Assembly: GCF_900141845.1 (NCBI RefSeq)
Contig: NZ_FQZB01000013.1
Span: forward strand, 172,476-236,475
DNA: 64,000 nucleotides
Origin: Clostridium cavendishii DSM 21758
GTDB lineage: Bacteria; Bacillota; Clostridia; Clostridiales; Clostridiaceae
Reading direction: 5' to 3'
The position numbers were made by a program, and so were the translations under genes. This document shows, in pieces, positions 27,236 to 35,201 of the stretch (the stretch's first letter is position 1; each line of letters starts with the position of its first letter). The notes beneath the pieces are model-generated. The model saw only the letters and a list, made by a program, of their open reading frames with translations. It searched no databases and was not told the DNA's origin.

Positions 27236-27796
27236 TTACATATCCCATATTTCTTCTCTTGTAGTAGATATGCATGTAGCTCCTGATCTAAGAGCTTCTA
27301 CGACGTCTTCCTTATCCGAAATAAGTCCACCAGCTATAAGAGGTTTATTTATTGTTTTAGAAAGCTTATTCATTACCTTAAATAATAGCCCGGGCAATAT
27401 TTCTACAGCATCGCAACTTTCTACTAAATGATTTTTTACATTTATAAGTGATATTGTATCTAATATGAAACTTCTTTGTATTGCTATAAACCCATAATTT
27501 TTAGCAGCTTTAATAACTTGAGGTTTAGTACTTATTATTCCATGAAATTTTGTATTATTCTTTAAAAATTCTATTGCAATTTCACGACTAGCAAGTCCAT
27601 CTACTAAATCTATATGTATTATCCCAACCTTTTTATTATCATAAATCTTTTTGCTAATTTCGGATATGTTTATTATATTTCCAAACAGAACAAATATAAC
27701 TTGTACATCTGATTCTAATGCTTTATTTAAACCATTCATATCTTTAACAGCAGCTATTACTGGATTTTCTTCTAGTAACTCTTTAAAATTTCTCAT
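27236..27796 (-). CDS. glpP: Glycerol-3-phosphate responsive antiterminator
   Basis: A 186-residue GlpP-family regulator: MRNFKELLEENPVIAAVKD, then IGIIHIDLVDGLASREIAIEFLK, GIISTKPQVIKAAK, QRSFILDTISL, VEILPGLLFKVM and ending PLIAGGLISDKEDVVEALRSGATCISTT. The fold is a TIM barrel that binds glycerol 3-phosphate and the leader RNA. ATG 27796 has GGAGG just upstream and gives the usual family length; the longer frame from 27844 has no such site. Its place just upstream of the G3P oxidation operon supports the role. Confidence 0.92.
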   Translation of the reverse strand: MRNFKELLEENPVIAAVKDMNGLNKALESDVQVIFVLFGNIINISEISKKIYDNKKVGIIHIDLVDGLASREIAIEFLKNNTKFHGIISTKPQVIKAAKNYGFIAIQRSFILDTISLINVKNHLVESCDAVEILPGLLFKVMNKLSKTINKPLIAGGLISDKEDVVEALRSGATCISTTREEIWDM

Positions 27797-27865
27797 CTTA
27801 CCTCCACCCATGCTCATCACCATATTTCTTTTATAGTATTCCATTTCTGATTTTATTTGTCAAAC

Positions 27866-27894
27866 AAGGCAACCTTTTTATCAAAGATTGCCTT
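27866..27894 (-). terminator. Hairpin between cax and glpP
   Basis: Arms AAGGCAA and TTGCCTT with a 15-nt loop; minus-strand tail TGTTTGAC. It may end cax transcripts or sit in the glpP leader. Confidence 0.45.
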
Positions 27895-28022
27895 AAATTA
27901 AAATCTAAATATTAGATTTAATTATTTGAAATTAGCTGATATTATAAACCTCGTATTTAACTAATTAAACCTATTTTGTAAGAGTGATTCTACTAATTAA
28001 ACTAGTTGAAATTTATTATTAA

Positions 28023-29069
28023 TTATAATATTAAAAACGACATACCAATTATAAGATACACTGCTAACAACTGTATTCCTTCAAGCCAATTAGATTCTCC
28101 ATCACTAGCAACTCTATTTGCTATAAAAACAGATGCTATCATTGCTATGAGCTCAAACTCATTAAATATTATGCTCATTGGCTTAAATATAAGACTTAAA
28201 AATATAAGAACAGGCGCTACAAATAAAATAATTTGTAAACTTGATCCTATGGCTATTTCTATAGCAACATCCATCTTATTTTTCATAGCCATTAGAACTG
28301 CAGTACTATGTTCTGCTGCATTTCCTATGATAGGTATTAATATTATACCAACAAAAAATTCACTTAACCCCAAAGCATGAGTCATAGGTTCTACTGATTC
28401 AACCAAAATTTCACTTTCAGCAGCAATAGCTAATGTTGCCAATACTAAAACTATTATTGCCTTTTTAAGAGACCAATTTGGTTCACCATGTTCTTCTGGT
28501 TCCGATGAATAAATATCTTTATGTGTATGAAAAGAGAAAAACAGGCTAAGTGCATAAATTACTATCATAACTATTGCAACCCCTACACTTAAGAACTCAT
28601 ATTTTGTGTTTAAAAGTTCAGATTTTACTGTATGTGTAAATATAGCTGGTATGCTTAAACCTATAACTGCAAAAATAAGCATGCTAGAAGATACTTCTAC
28701 TACCTTCCTATTAAATTTTTGATTTTTATGTTTTATGCCTCCAAAAAACATACTAGCCCCTAAAACTAAGAGTATATTTCCTATAACTGACCCTGCTATA
28801 GATGCTTTAACAACATCAAACAACCCTTCTTTTAACGCAAAAAAGGATATTATAAGTTCAGTTGCATTACCAAAAGTAGCGTTTAAAAACCCACCTATTT
28901 TACTTCCTGAATAAAATGATATTTCCTCTGTAGCTTCTCCCATAAGTCCAGCTAATGGGATTATAGCTAAAGCAGACAATAAAAACATAACTGTTGGTTG
29001 ATTAAGATGAATAAATTTACATATTATGCTTATTGGTACAAATATCAATAATATTTTTAAATATTTCAT
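28023..29069 (-). CDS. cax: Calcium/proton exchanger
   Basis: A 348-residue membrane antiporter with eleven predicted helices and the two CaCA repeats: GFLNATFGNATELIISFFAL in the first half and IPIIGNAAEHSTAVLMAMKN in the second. These paired GNA(T/A)E blocks bind the cation. It matches bacterial and plant CAX proteins that expel Ca2+ using the proton gradient. It stands alone between glpP and the divergent MFS gene. Confidence 0.93.
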   Translation of the reverse strand: MKYLKILLIFVPISIICKFIHLNQPTVMFLLSALAIIPLAGLMGEATEEISFYSGSKIGGFLNATFGNATELIISFFALKEGLFDVVKASIAGSVIGNILLVLGASMFFGGIKHKNQKFNRKVVEVSSSMLIFAVIGLSIPAIFTHTVKSELLNTKYEFLSVGVAIVMIVIYALSLFFSFHTHKDIYSSEPEEHGEPNWSLKKAIIVLVLATLAIAAESEILVESVEPMTHALGLSEFFVGIILIPIIGNAAEHSTAVLMAMKNKMDVAIEIAIGSSLQIILFVAPVLIFLSLIFKPMSIIFNEFELIAMIASVFIANRVASDGESNWLEGIQLLAVYLIIGMSFLIL

Positions 29070-29213
29070 ATTTCAATCTCCTTAAATATTTATTCAATAA
29101 TTATATACCATATATTAGCATGAATTTAATATATGGTATATATTTTTTATAAAAATCTTATTATTTATTAGTTTACTAATATATCTTTTCCAGATATTTA
29201 AATAATATATATG

Positions 29214-29243
29214 TTGAAATAATATATTATTTTGGTGTATTAT
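29214..29243 (+). promoter_or_regulatory. Promoter of MFS gene
   Basis: TTGAAA (29214-29219), an 18-base spacer and TATTAT (29238-29243). The transcript would begin near 29250 and include the hairpin at 29294-29318. Confidence 0.5.
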
Positions 29244-29293
29244 TTAATGATAACTGCTAATTTTAATTTCTTACAAAAAGAAAGGGGTGATTA

Positions 29294-29318
29294 ACAACAA
29301 TAGCATATCTATTGTTGT
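29294..29318 (+). promoter_or_regulatory. Perfect palindrome between ribosome-binding site and MFS start
   Basis: ACAACAATAG and CTATTGTTGT (10-base perfect arms, 5-nt loop CATAT). AAAGGGGTG lies 5 bases before it and the ATG 8 bases after it. As RNA it would bring the Shine-Dalgarno sequence near the start codon; as DNA it would suit a dimeric repressor. Confidence 0.6.
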
Positions 29319-29325
29319 GTTTTAT

Positions 29326-30744
29326 ATGAATTCAAAAAATAGAAATATCGTAATTGCACTTATGGTAGCAATGTTTCTAGCTGCATTTGAGGGTACCGTT
29401 GTAACAACAGCTATGCCTACAATAGCTAAAAGTCTTAAAGGTTTTAACTTAATAAGCTTCATATTTTCAGCTTATCTTTTAACCTCAGCTATCTCTACAC
29501 CTATATATGGTAAACTATCTGATTTATACGGTAGAAAGAAAATGCTTTCTATTGGTATCTTAATATTTATTTTCGGTAGTTCTCTATGTGGATTTTCCCA
29601 AAATATGTTTCAACTTATAATCTTTCGTTTAATTCAGGGTTTGGGTGCTGGTGCAATATTAACAATTACTTATACTATAATAGGTGATACATTTAGTATT
29701 GAGCAAAGGACCAAAATACAAGGTTGGTTGAGTACAGTATGGGGTATCGCTAGCTTGATTGGACCATTTTTAGGAGGCTTTTTAATAGACTATCTTTCAT
29801 GGCATTGGATTTTCTTCATAAATGTTCCATTTGGTTTATTATCAATTTTCCTATTAAATAAAAATCTTACTGAAACTTTAAGTAATACAAAACCTAAGAT
29901 AGATTATTTAGGAGCTTTACTTTTAACAATTTCTATTGTTTCTGTATTGTTTGGAGTATTTTTAAATAATGCAACATTAAAAATATCTTGCTTATTTACA
30001 TTAATAATATCTTTAGTTATTTTTTACTTTGTAGAAAATAAAGCTGAGGATCCATTAGTTCCATTTTCTATATTTACTAGAGCAACAATTATAGCAAACA
30101 TTATAGCCTTCTTAACATCATCAATTTTAATGGGTATTGAAGCATATACTCCTATTTATACTCAAAATGTTCTTGGCTTTAGCCCAACTATAGCTGGTGT
30201 TATTATGGGACCTATGTCAATAGCTTGGCTACTTAGTTCAGTTATATTGTCTAAAGCTCTTCCTAAGTATGGAGAAAAAAAGGTGATTCTATCAGCTTTA
30301 ATAATACTTATATCTACATCTATACTATTAAAATTCTTAAGTATATCTAGTTCCGTGATATATTTAATAATTATTATTTTTATTATGGGCTTTGGTTTTG
30401 GCTTTATATTTACTGTCACAACAATAATGGTTCAATCTGCTGTTGGATATGAACAAAGAGGTGTATCGACTTCTACAAATGCTCTTATCCGTACATTAGG
30501 ACAAACCATTGGTGTAAGTATTTTTGGTAGTATAGTTAACTCAAGTATTTCAAAGCATTTTTCAAAAATGGGAATTGACGGAATAACTTCCGAAAATATA
30601 TACTCATCAGCAACTTCTAGTTTAGAAATAAAAAATGCTTTCTTTACAGGTGTTCATAACGTATATTTAACACTTATAATTCTAACTATAGCTAGTTTCA
30701 TTATAGCTACCAGATTAAAAAAAGATAAATTAAATACACAATAA
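29326..30744 (+). CDS. MFS multidrug exporter, DHA2 (14-helix) family
   Basis: A 472-residue drug:H+ antiporter with about 14 helices. It shows FLAAFEGTVVTTAMPTIA in helix 1, the loop motif GKLSDLYGRKKML, RLIQGLGAGAILT and the antiporter motif C-like WGIASLIGPFLGGFLID. Family members export drugs and cations; substrate unknown. Start at ATG 29326 is chosen because the earlier in-frame GTG (29287) lies inside the G-rich ribosome-binding site. It runs towards the accessory island and ends 15 bases before the left copy of the flanking repeat. Confidence 0.88.
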   Translation: MNSKNRNIVIALMVAMFLAAFEGTVVTTAMPTIAKSLKGFNLISFIFSAYLLTSAISTPIYGKLSDLYGRKKMLSIGILIFIFGSSLCGFSQNMFQLIIFRLIQGLGAGAILTITYTIIGDTFSIEQRTKIQGWLSTVWGIASLIGPFLGGFLIDYLSWHWIFFINVPFGLLSIFLLNKNLTETLSNTKPKIDYLGALLLTISIVSVLFGVFLNNATLKISCLFTLIISLVIFYFVENKAEDPLVPFSIFTRATIIANIIAFLTSSILMGIEAYTPIYTQNVLGFSPTIAGVIMGPMSIAWLLSSVILSKALPKYGEKKVILSALIILISTSILLKFLSISSSVIYLIIIIFIMGFGFGFIFTVTTIMVQSAVGYEQRGVSTSTNALIRTLGQTIGVSIFGSIVNSSISKHFSKMGIDGITSENIYSSATSSLEIKNAFFTGVHNVYLTLIILTIASFIIATRLKKDKLNTQ

Positions 30745-30759
30745 TTATAATCATGAACT

Positions 30760-30804
30760 AAAAAGACTTCTTCACTAAAACCAAGTGAAGAAGTCTTTTT
30801 ATCT
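30760..30804. terminator. Bidirectional terminator, left copy of 45-bp direct repeat
   Basis: Hairpin arms AAAAAGACTTCTTCACT and AGTGAAGAAGTCTTTTT with T tracts both ways. It ends the MFS gene and the 18-codon gene. The same 45 bases recur at 38418-38462 in the same direction with only two differences. Confidence 0.85.
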
Positions 30805-30809
30805 TCACT

Positions 30810-30866
30810 TTATACAAGTGTTAGCTTGGCTAAACTTACCTCTTTAAAACCTATTTTCTTTGACAT
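30810..30866 (-). CDS. 18-residue peptide gene
   Basis: The frame encodes MSKKIGFKEVSLAKLTLV. It has a consensus AAGGAGG 7 bases before the ATG, a promoter 35 bases upstream and a terminator beginning 6 bases after the stop, so a ~135-nt transcript devoted to it is credible. The peptide is basic and amphipathic at its N-terminal part with a hydrophobic C-terminus and no cysteines. It might be a signalling peptide, a small bacteriocin, a leader remnant or a small-RNA marker. It lies at the left edge of the glycocin-like island, downstream of its exporter genes. Confidence 0.5.
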   Translation of the reverse strand: MSKKIGFKEVSLAKLTLV

Positions 30867-30900
30867 AGTCTTATACCTCCTTAAAAAAGTTTTCATTTGT

Positions 30901-30929
30901 TATATATGTATAGATTATTATTTTTTCAA
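30901..30929 (-). promoter_or_regulatory. Promoter of the 18-residue peptide gene
   Basis: Minus strand TTGAAA (30929-30924), 17-base spacer, TATATA (30906-30901). The expected start is near 30894, 28 bases before the ATG. Confidence 0.5.
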
Positions 30930-31026
30930 AAATAAATAGTGATAACAAATGTACAACAATTATCATCACTTATTTTTTATGACTTATCTTAATATTTTAT
31001 ATTAAAATAAAATACTCTTCATGCTG

Positions 31027-31078
31027 AAATAGACAATGATTATAAAAGTTACTAAAGTTTCATCATTGTCTATTTTAA
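31027..31078. terminator. Terminator after exporter operon
   Basis: Perfect 14-base arms AAATAGACAATGAT and ATCATTGTCTATTT with a 21-nt loop, ~45 bases after the HlyD stop. Tail is weak on both strands. Confidence 0.55.
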
Positions 31079-31123
31079 CAATAATATTATTAAATATGAT
31101 CTAGAATTAAAACATTCTTATTC

Positions 31124-32557
31124 TTAATCTTTAAGATTTAATTTTTCTAATAAATAATAAAGCATCTTTTCTTTTCTAGTTATAATTTGTGCTTCACATG
31201 TCATCCCATTTTTTATTTCTGATTCTTCACCTTTATGGCTATATACTTTGTTGGAATCAATATATGCTTCAGCAGTATAAAAACTAATTCCACTTGATTT
31301 ATTCACTTTAGAATCAGCACTTATTTTTTCTATCTTACCATTTAAGAATCCATATTCTTTATAAGGTAATGATGGAAAACTGTATTTTATAGCTTGTCCG
31401 GACTTTATGTTAGCTATATCTCTATCAGCTATATATAAATCAACTTTATACTTTGCTTTATCTGGTAATATATTTGCAACTACAGCTCCAGCTTGCACAA
31501 TATCACCTATATTTAAATCAGCCAATGTATCTAAAACACCATCACTTGGAGCTTTAACTGTACACTTATCAATATTAGTATCAATTACTTTCAAATTGTC
31601 TTGTATATCTTTTAGCTTTTCATTACTTGCTTTTAAAGCATCGTCAACTTGAACTAATATAGTAGTTTTATTTTTATCTTTAGCTAAATTATTGCTATCA
31701 TTAATTTTATTTAAGTTACTATCTAAATCATTATTCTTAGTTTTTAATTCTTCGATAGTCTGAGAAATCTTTAAGTTATAATCACTTTTAAATTTCTCTA
31801 AATCGTTTTTAGAAGTCTTAAGTAAATTTTCTGCTTGGTTAAGGGTATCATTATCAGTATTTTTTGCCTTTAAGCTATCATAAGACTTTTGTAATTCACT
31901 AATCTTATCTTCAAGTTGTTTTTCTGAAAGATTATAGTTTTTATACTGATCAGATACTAGGGTATCTGCTTCAACATAGTTTTTACCTTCATTTATAGAT
32001 TTTTTTAATAGTGTATATAATGATATTTTTGAATTTATATCATTTTTTGAACTTAAAATCGTATTAGAATCTGAAAGTGAAATACTATTTCCTTTTTCAT
32101 AATTTAAGTATTTATTATAATAATCTTTTTCCTTATCATTATCTTTATCAAAATAGTTTTTACCATCTGAAATAGAGGTTTTAAGTTTCTTTAGATTTTC
32201 TATATCTTGATTTAAATTTTCAATTTTAGTTTCAATAGATTTTTTTTGTAAATCTATCTCTGAATGATCTAAAGTATACAAAATATCATCTTTCTTTACT
32301 GTTTGACCATTTTTAAATTTAATAGAGTCTATTTTACTAGAAGCCATATTGGCGACCTTATTTATTTCTCCACTAGGTCTTATAATACCATTTGTTTTTA
32401 CAACTATTTCTTTTTCACTGAACCAACACCATATTAGTGCTGCACATATTAAAGATAATACAAGATAAACAAATATACTTGTAAAACGGTGTGGCTTTGA
32501 TTCTAGTAACTCTCTACTATCTGTAATATCATTAATGTTTTGAACTACAAATTTCAT
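31124..32557 (-). CDS. HlyD-type membrane fusion/accessory protein of peptide exporter
   Basis: A 477-residue HlyD-family protein: cytoplasmic N-terminus, one membrane helix (~residues 28-48, FVYLVLSLICAALIWCW), a biotinyl-lipoyl-like hairpin split around a ~250-residue Lys/Asp/Asn-rich coiled coil, and a C-terminal beta-barrel with VKAPSDGVLDTLADLNIGDIV. Such subunits work with C39-peptidase ABC exporters of class II bacteriocins. Its ATG overlaps the exporter's stop (TAATG), with GGAGG inside the exporter's end, so the two are translationally coupled. Confidence 0.85.
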   Translation of the reverse strand: MKFVVQNINDITDSRELLESKPHRFTSIFVYLVLSLICAALIWCWFSEKEIVVKTNGIIRPSGEINKVANMASSKIDSIKFKNGQTVKKDDILYTLDHSEIDLQKKSIETKIENLNQDIENLKKLKTSISDGKNYFDKDNDKEKDYYNKYLNYEKGNSISLSDSNTILSSKNDINSKISLYTLLKKSINEGKNYVEADTLVSDQYKNYNLSEKQLEDKISELQKSYDSLKAKNTDNDTLNQAENLLKTSKNDLEKFKSDYNLKISQTIEELKTKNNDLDSNLNKINDSNNLAKDKNKTTILVQVDDALKASNEKLKDIQDNLKVIDTNIDKCTVKAPSDGVLDTLADLNIGDIVQAGAVVANILPDKAKYKVDLYIADRDIANIKSGQAIKYSFPSLPYKEYGFLNGKIEKISADSKVNKSSGISFYTAEAYIDSNKVYSHKGEESEIKNGMTCEAQIITRKEKMLYYLLEKLNLKD

Positions 32558-34761
32558 TACTTCGCCACCTCCTTAGTTGCTGCTATTTCTTCTAAGTAGA
32601 CTTCAGGGAGTTGGTCTTTCCATAATGCATAGTACATACCACCTGATCTTAACAAATCACTATGACTACCTTTTTCCTTAATTTCACCCTTGTCCATAAC
32701 ATAAATAGTATCGCAACGCATAATAGTGCTTAATCTATGAGCTATTACTATAGTTGTTATTCCTTCACTAAATTCATTCATAGTCTTTTCAATAGCTTTT
32801 TCTGTTATTGAATCTAAACTACTAGTAGCCTCATCCATTATTAATATTTCTGGCTTTCTAAGAATTGCTCTAGCAATAGATAACCTTTGTTTCTGTCCAC
32901 CAGAGAAATTTGAACCATTTTCTTCGATCATAGTATTATATCTTAAAGGCAATGAATTTATAAAGTCATGTATTTGAGCCTTTTTACAAGCTTCTATTAT
33001 TTCTTCATAAGTTAAATATGGATTACCAAGTGAAAGATTTTCTATAATAGTGCCATTGAATAAAAAGGTTTCTTGTGATATATAAGCTATTTTATCTCTT
33101 AAAGCTTCTATATTAATATCTTTAATGTTATATCCGCTAAGTAAAATCTCACCTTTTTCATGTTCATAAAACTTCATAAGAATCTTAGCAAAAGTTGTTT
33201 TACCAGAACCACTTTCTCCAACTAATGCTATCTTTTCACCTTGTTTAATTTCTAAATTAATATCTTTTAAAACTAATTGTCTTGTCCCATATCTAAAATC
33301 TACACCTTTAAATTCAATAACTCCTTTTAAAGAATTAGGATTTATCTTCTTATCTTCATCTACGCTCTTTTCAAGCTCTAAATCTAGGATTTCTCCAAGT
33401 CTTTCTCCTGCAACCACAGCAGTTTGAAGCATTGGTTGTAAGTTTATGATGTTTTCAATTGGTGTTAAGAAATACGCTAGTAGTGCATTAAAAGTTAAAA
33501 GCTCTCCAATAGATAGATTTCCTTTTAAAACTTGCATACCTCCAAGCCAAAGAATTACTATAGCAAATATTGATTTTATACCACCCTTTAAAGATCCTTG
33601 TAGATTGTTTATCCATCCATTTTTAAATACATTTTTTATAAGCTTAACAAATCTTTTTTCAGTTTCAAGATTTACTTCTCTTTCAGCATTAAAAGCTTTA
33701 ACTGTCTCTATTCCGTTTAATGATTCTACTAGATAAGATGTAAGCTTTGCATTACTTATCATAGTCTCTCTATTTACTACTTCAATTGCCTTCTTGAAAC
33801 TAAAAACAATTATTCCATAAAGAATAACAGGAACTATAGTTATGGCAAATAATGTATAATTTTGATTGTAAAGAATTATACCTCCTATAATAACCATGAA
33901 TGTATCTATCATCATAGTTAACGTTGCCCCTGATATGGCATCTCTTATCTTAGACGCATCATTAAACCTTGAAATAATCTCTCCAACTTCTCTTGTACCA
34001 AAAAAGTTCATTGGAAGATTTATGACATGATCGTAATAACCAAGCATTAATGGAATATCAAGTTTTTGACCTAAATGTATTAAAAGTTGAGTTCTAAAGG
34101 CTTGCGTTAATACCTGAAATATTGTAAGAACCACTATTCCTATGGAAAAAATATGTAGTGTTGTTGTTAGGTTATTTGGCACTATGTCATCTAATAAAAA
34201 TTTAAAATAAAACGAACCACCTATACCTAAAATAGTTATAAGTATTGATGATAAAAATATATTAATTAAAAGTTTCTTTTGAGGTTTTAATAATGACATG
34301 AATCTACTAAATAAACCTTTAGTTTCATTTCCTTTTGTAAACTTTGTTGTTGGTGTCATTAGAATTAATACACCCGTACAAATTTCAAAGAATTCTTCTA
34401 ATTTATATTTAATAATACCTCTACCTGGATCAGCTACTAGTATTTCGTTTTTAGTTATTTTATGTATAACAACATAATGAAGAAAAGATTCATCAATAAT
34501 TACATGTGCTATAGCTGGTAATGGAAATTCACTAAAGATATCTTTAAGTTCATTAATTTTCACTCCTTTAGCTGTAAATCCAAGTTTCTCGGATGCCTTT
34601 ATAATACCTAATGCACTGGTCCCTTGTTTATCAGTTCCAGCAAGTTCTCTTATTTTAGATATTGGATATTTTAAGCCATACTGTTTGCATACTGTTGCTA
34701 AACATGCGCAACCACAATCTTTATAGTCATGTTGCCTTATACAATAATATTTTTTTAACAT
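32557..34761 (-). CDS. Peptidase-containing ABC exporter (C39, SunT-like)
   Basis: A 734-residue bacteriocin processing exporter. The N-terminal ~135 residues are a C39 peptidase: Gln and Cys in RQHDYKDCGCACLATV (catalytic Cys16), His in FLHYVVIH and Asp in VADPGRG. Six membrane helices follow (~160-450), then the nucleotide-binding domain with Walker A GESGSGKTTFAKIL, signature NFSGGQKQRLSIARA and Walker B EILIMDEATSSLD. It would cut a leader after Gly-Gly and secrete the core. The double-glycine peptide gene starts divergently 160 bases away, its obvious substrate. An immunity role for the exporter itself is not shown. Confidence 0.92.
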   Translation of the reverse strand: MLKKYYCIRQHDYKDCGCACLATVCKQYGLKYPISKIRELAGTDKQGTSALGIIKASEKLGFTAKGVKINELKDIFSEFPLPAIAHVIIDESFLHYVVIHKITKNEILVADPGRGIIKYKLEEFFEICTGVLILMTPTTKFTKGNETKGLFSRFMSLLKPQKKLLINIFLSSILITILGIGGSFYFKFLLDDIVPNNLTTTLHIFSIGIVVLTIFQVLTQAFRTQLLIHLGQKLDIPLMLGYYDHVINLPMNFFGTREVGEIISRFNDASKIRDAISGATLTMMIDTFMVIIGGIILYNQNYTLFAITIVPVILYGIIVFSFKKAIEVVNRETMISNAKLTSYLVESLNGIETVKAFNAEREVNLETEKRFVKLIKNVFKNGWINNLQGSLKGGIKSIFAIVILWLGGMQVLKGNLSIGELLTFNALLAYFLTPIENIINLQPMLQTAVVAGERLGEILDLELEKSVDEDKKINPNSLKGVIEFKGVDFRYGTRQLVLKDINLEIKQGEKIALVGESGSGKTTFAKILMKFYEHEKGEILLSGYNIKDINIEALRDKIAYISQETFLFNGTIIENLSLGNPYLTYEEIIEACKKAQIHDFINSLPLRYNTMIEENGSNFSGGQKQRLSIARAILRKPEILIMDEATSSLDSITEKAIEKTMNEFSEGITTIVIAHRLSTIMRCDTIYVMDKGEIKEKGSHSDLLRSGGMYYALWKDQLPEVYLEEIAATKEVAK

Positions 34762-34857
34762 TCTAATTAAAAACCTCCTAAAATATTTTTAACAATTAAA
34801 TATTCTTAACGATAATATTATTTAAATATAAAAAATTACAAAAATCAACAATTTATA

Positions 34858-34886
34858 TGGAAAAAATTAAAAATATATGTTATAAT
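34858..34886 (+). promoter_or_regulatory. Promoter of the double-glycine peptide gene
   Basis: TGGAAA (34858-34863), 17-base spacer and TATAAT (34881-34886). The predicted start near 34893 gives a leader of ~29 bases with GGAGGG. It drives the peptide gene divergently from the exporter operon. Confidence 0.65.
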
Positions 34887-34921
34887 TTGAATGAAGTACA
34901 ATAAATGGAGGGATACATATA

Positions 34922-35113
34922 ATGAATAATAGAAAGAATGTAGTTTTAAACGCACTTTCAAATGAAGATTTAGAAAAAATTGATGGAGGATGGATTCGTC
35001 CAGGCTCAGGCTTTGGTGGACTTAGCAGTGTATATGAAGCTTGGAAATGGGCAGGTGGTTCTTCAGTGTCTGGTGGCGGCTCTGGTAGTGGCTCTAGCTG
35101 TACTCATAGATAA
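34922..35113 (+). CDS. Double-glycine leader peptide, candidate glycocin precursor
   Basis: A 63-residue precursor. Residues 1-23 are a class II leader, with LSNEDLEKIDGG giving the expected hydrophobic positions and the Gly22-Gly23 cut site. The 40-residue core opens WIRPGSGFGGL, has a short aromatic segment (VYEAWKWAGG) and ends in a Gly/Ser tail with the only cysteine at position 60, four from the end (SSCTHR). Next to a SunS-like glycosyltransferase, Cys60 or a tail serine is the likely sugar acceptor. Known glycocins have two disulfides; this core cannot form any within itself. GGAGGG lies before the ATG. Confidence 0.85.
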   Translation: MNNRKNVVLNALSNEDLEKIDGGWIRPGSGFGGLSSVYEAWKWAGGSSVSGGGSGSGSSCTHR

Positions 35114-35123
35114 CATTTAATGA

Positions 35124-35165
35124 AAAAAACCTATGTTTCCTAAATAAAAATATAGGTTTTTTTTT
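35124..35165 (+). terminator. Terminator between peptide and glycosyltransferase genes
   Basis: Arms AAAAAACCTAT and ATAGGTTTTTT with nine Ts in total at the end. Partial read-through here would make precursor transcript exceed enzyme transcript, as is common in bacteriocin operons. Confidence 0.75.
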
Positions 35166-35201
35166 ATACAAATCTTATTTTTATTTAGGAGTTGTAATAC
35201 A

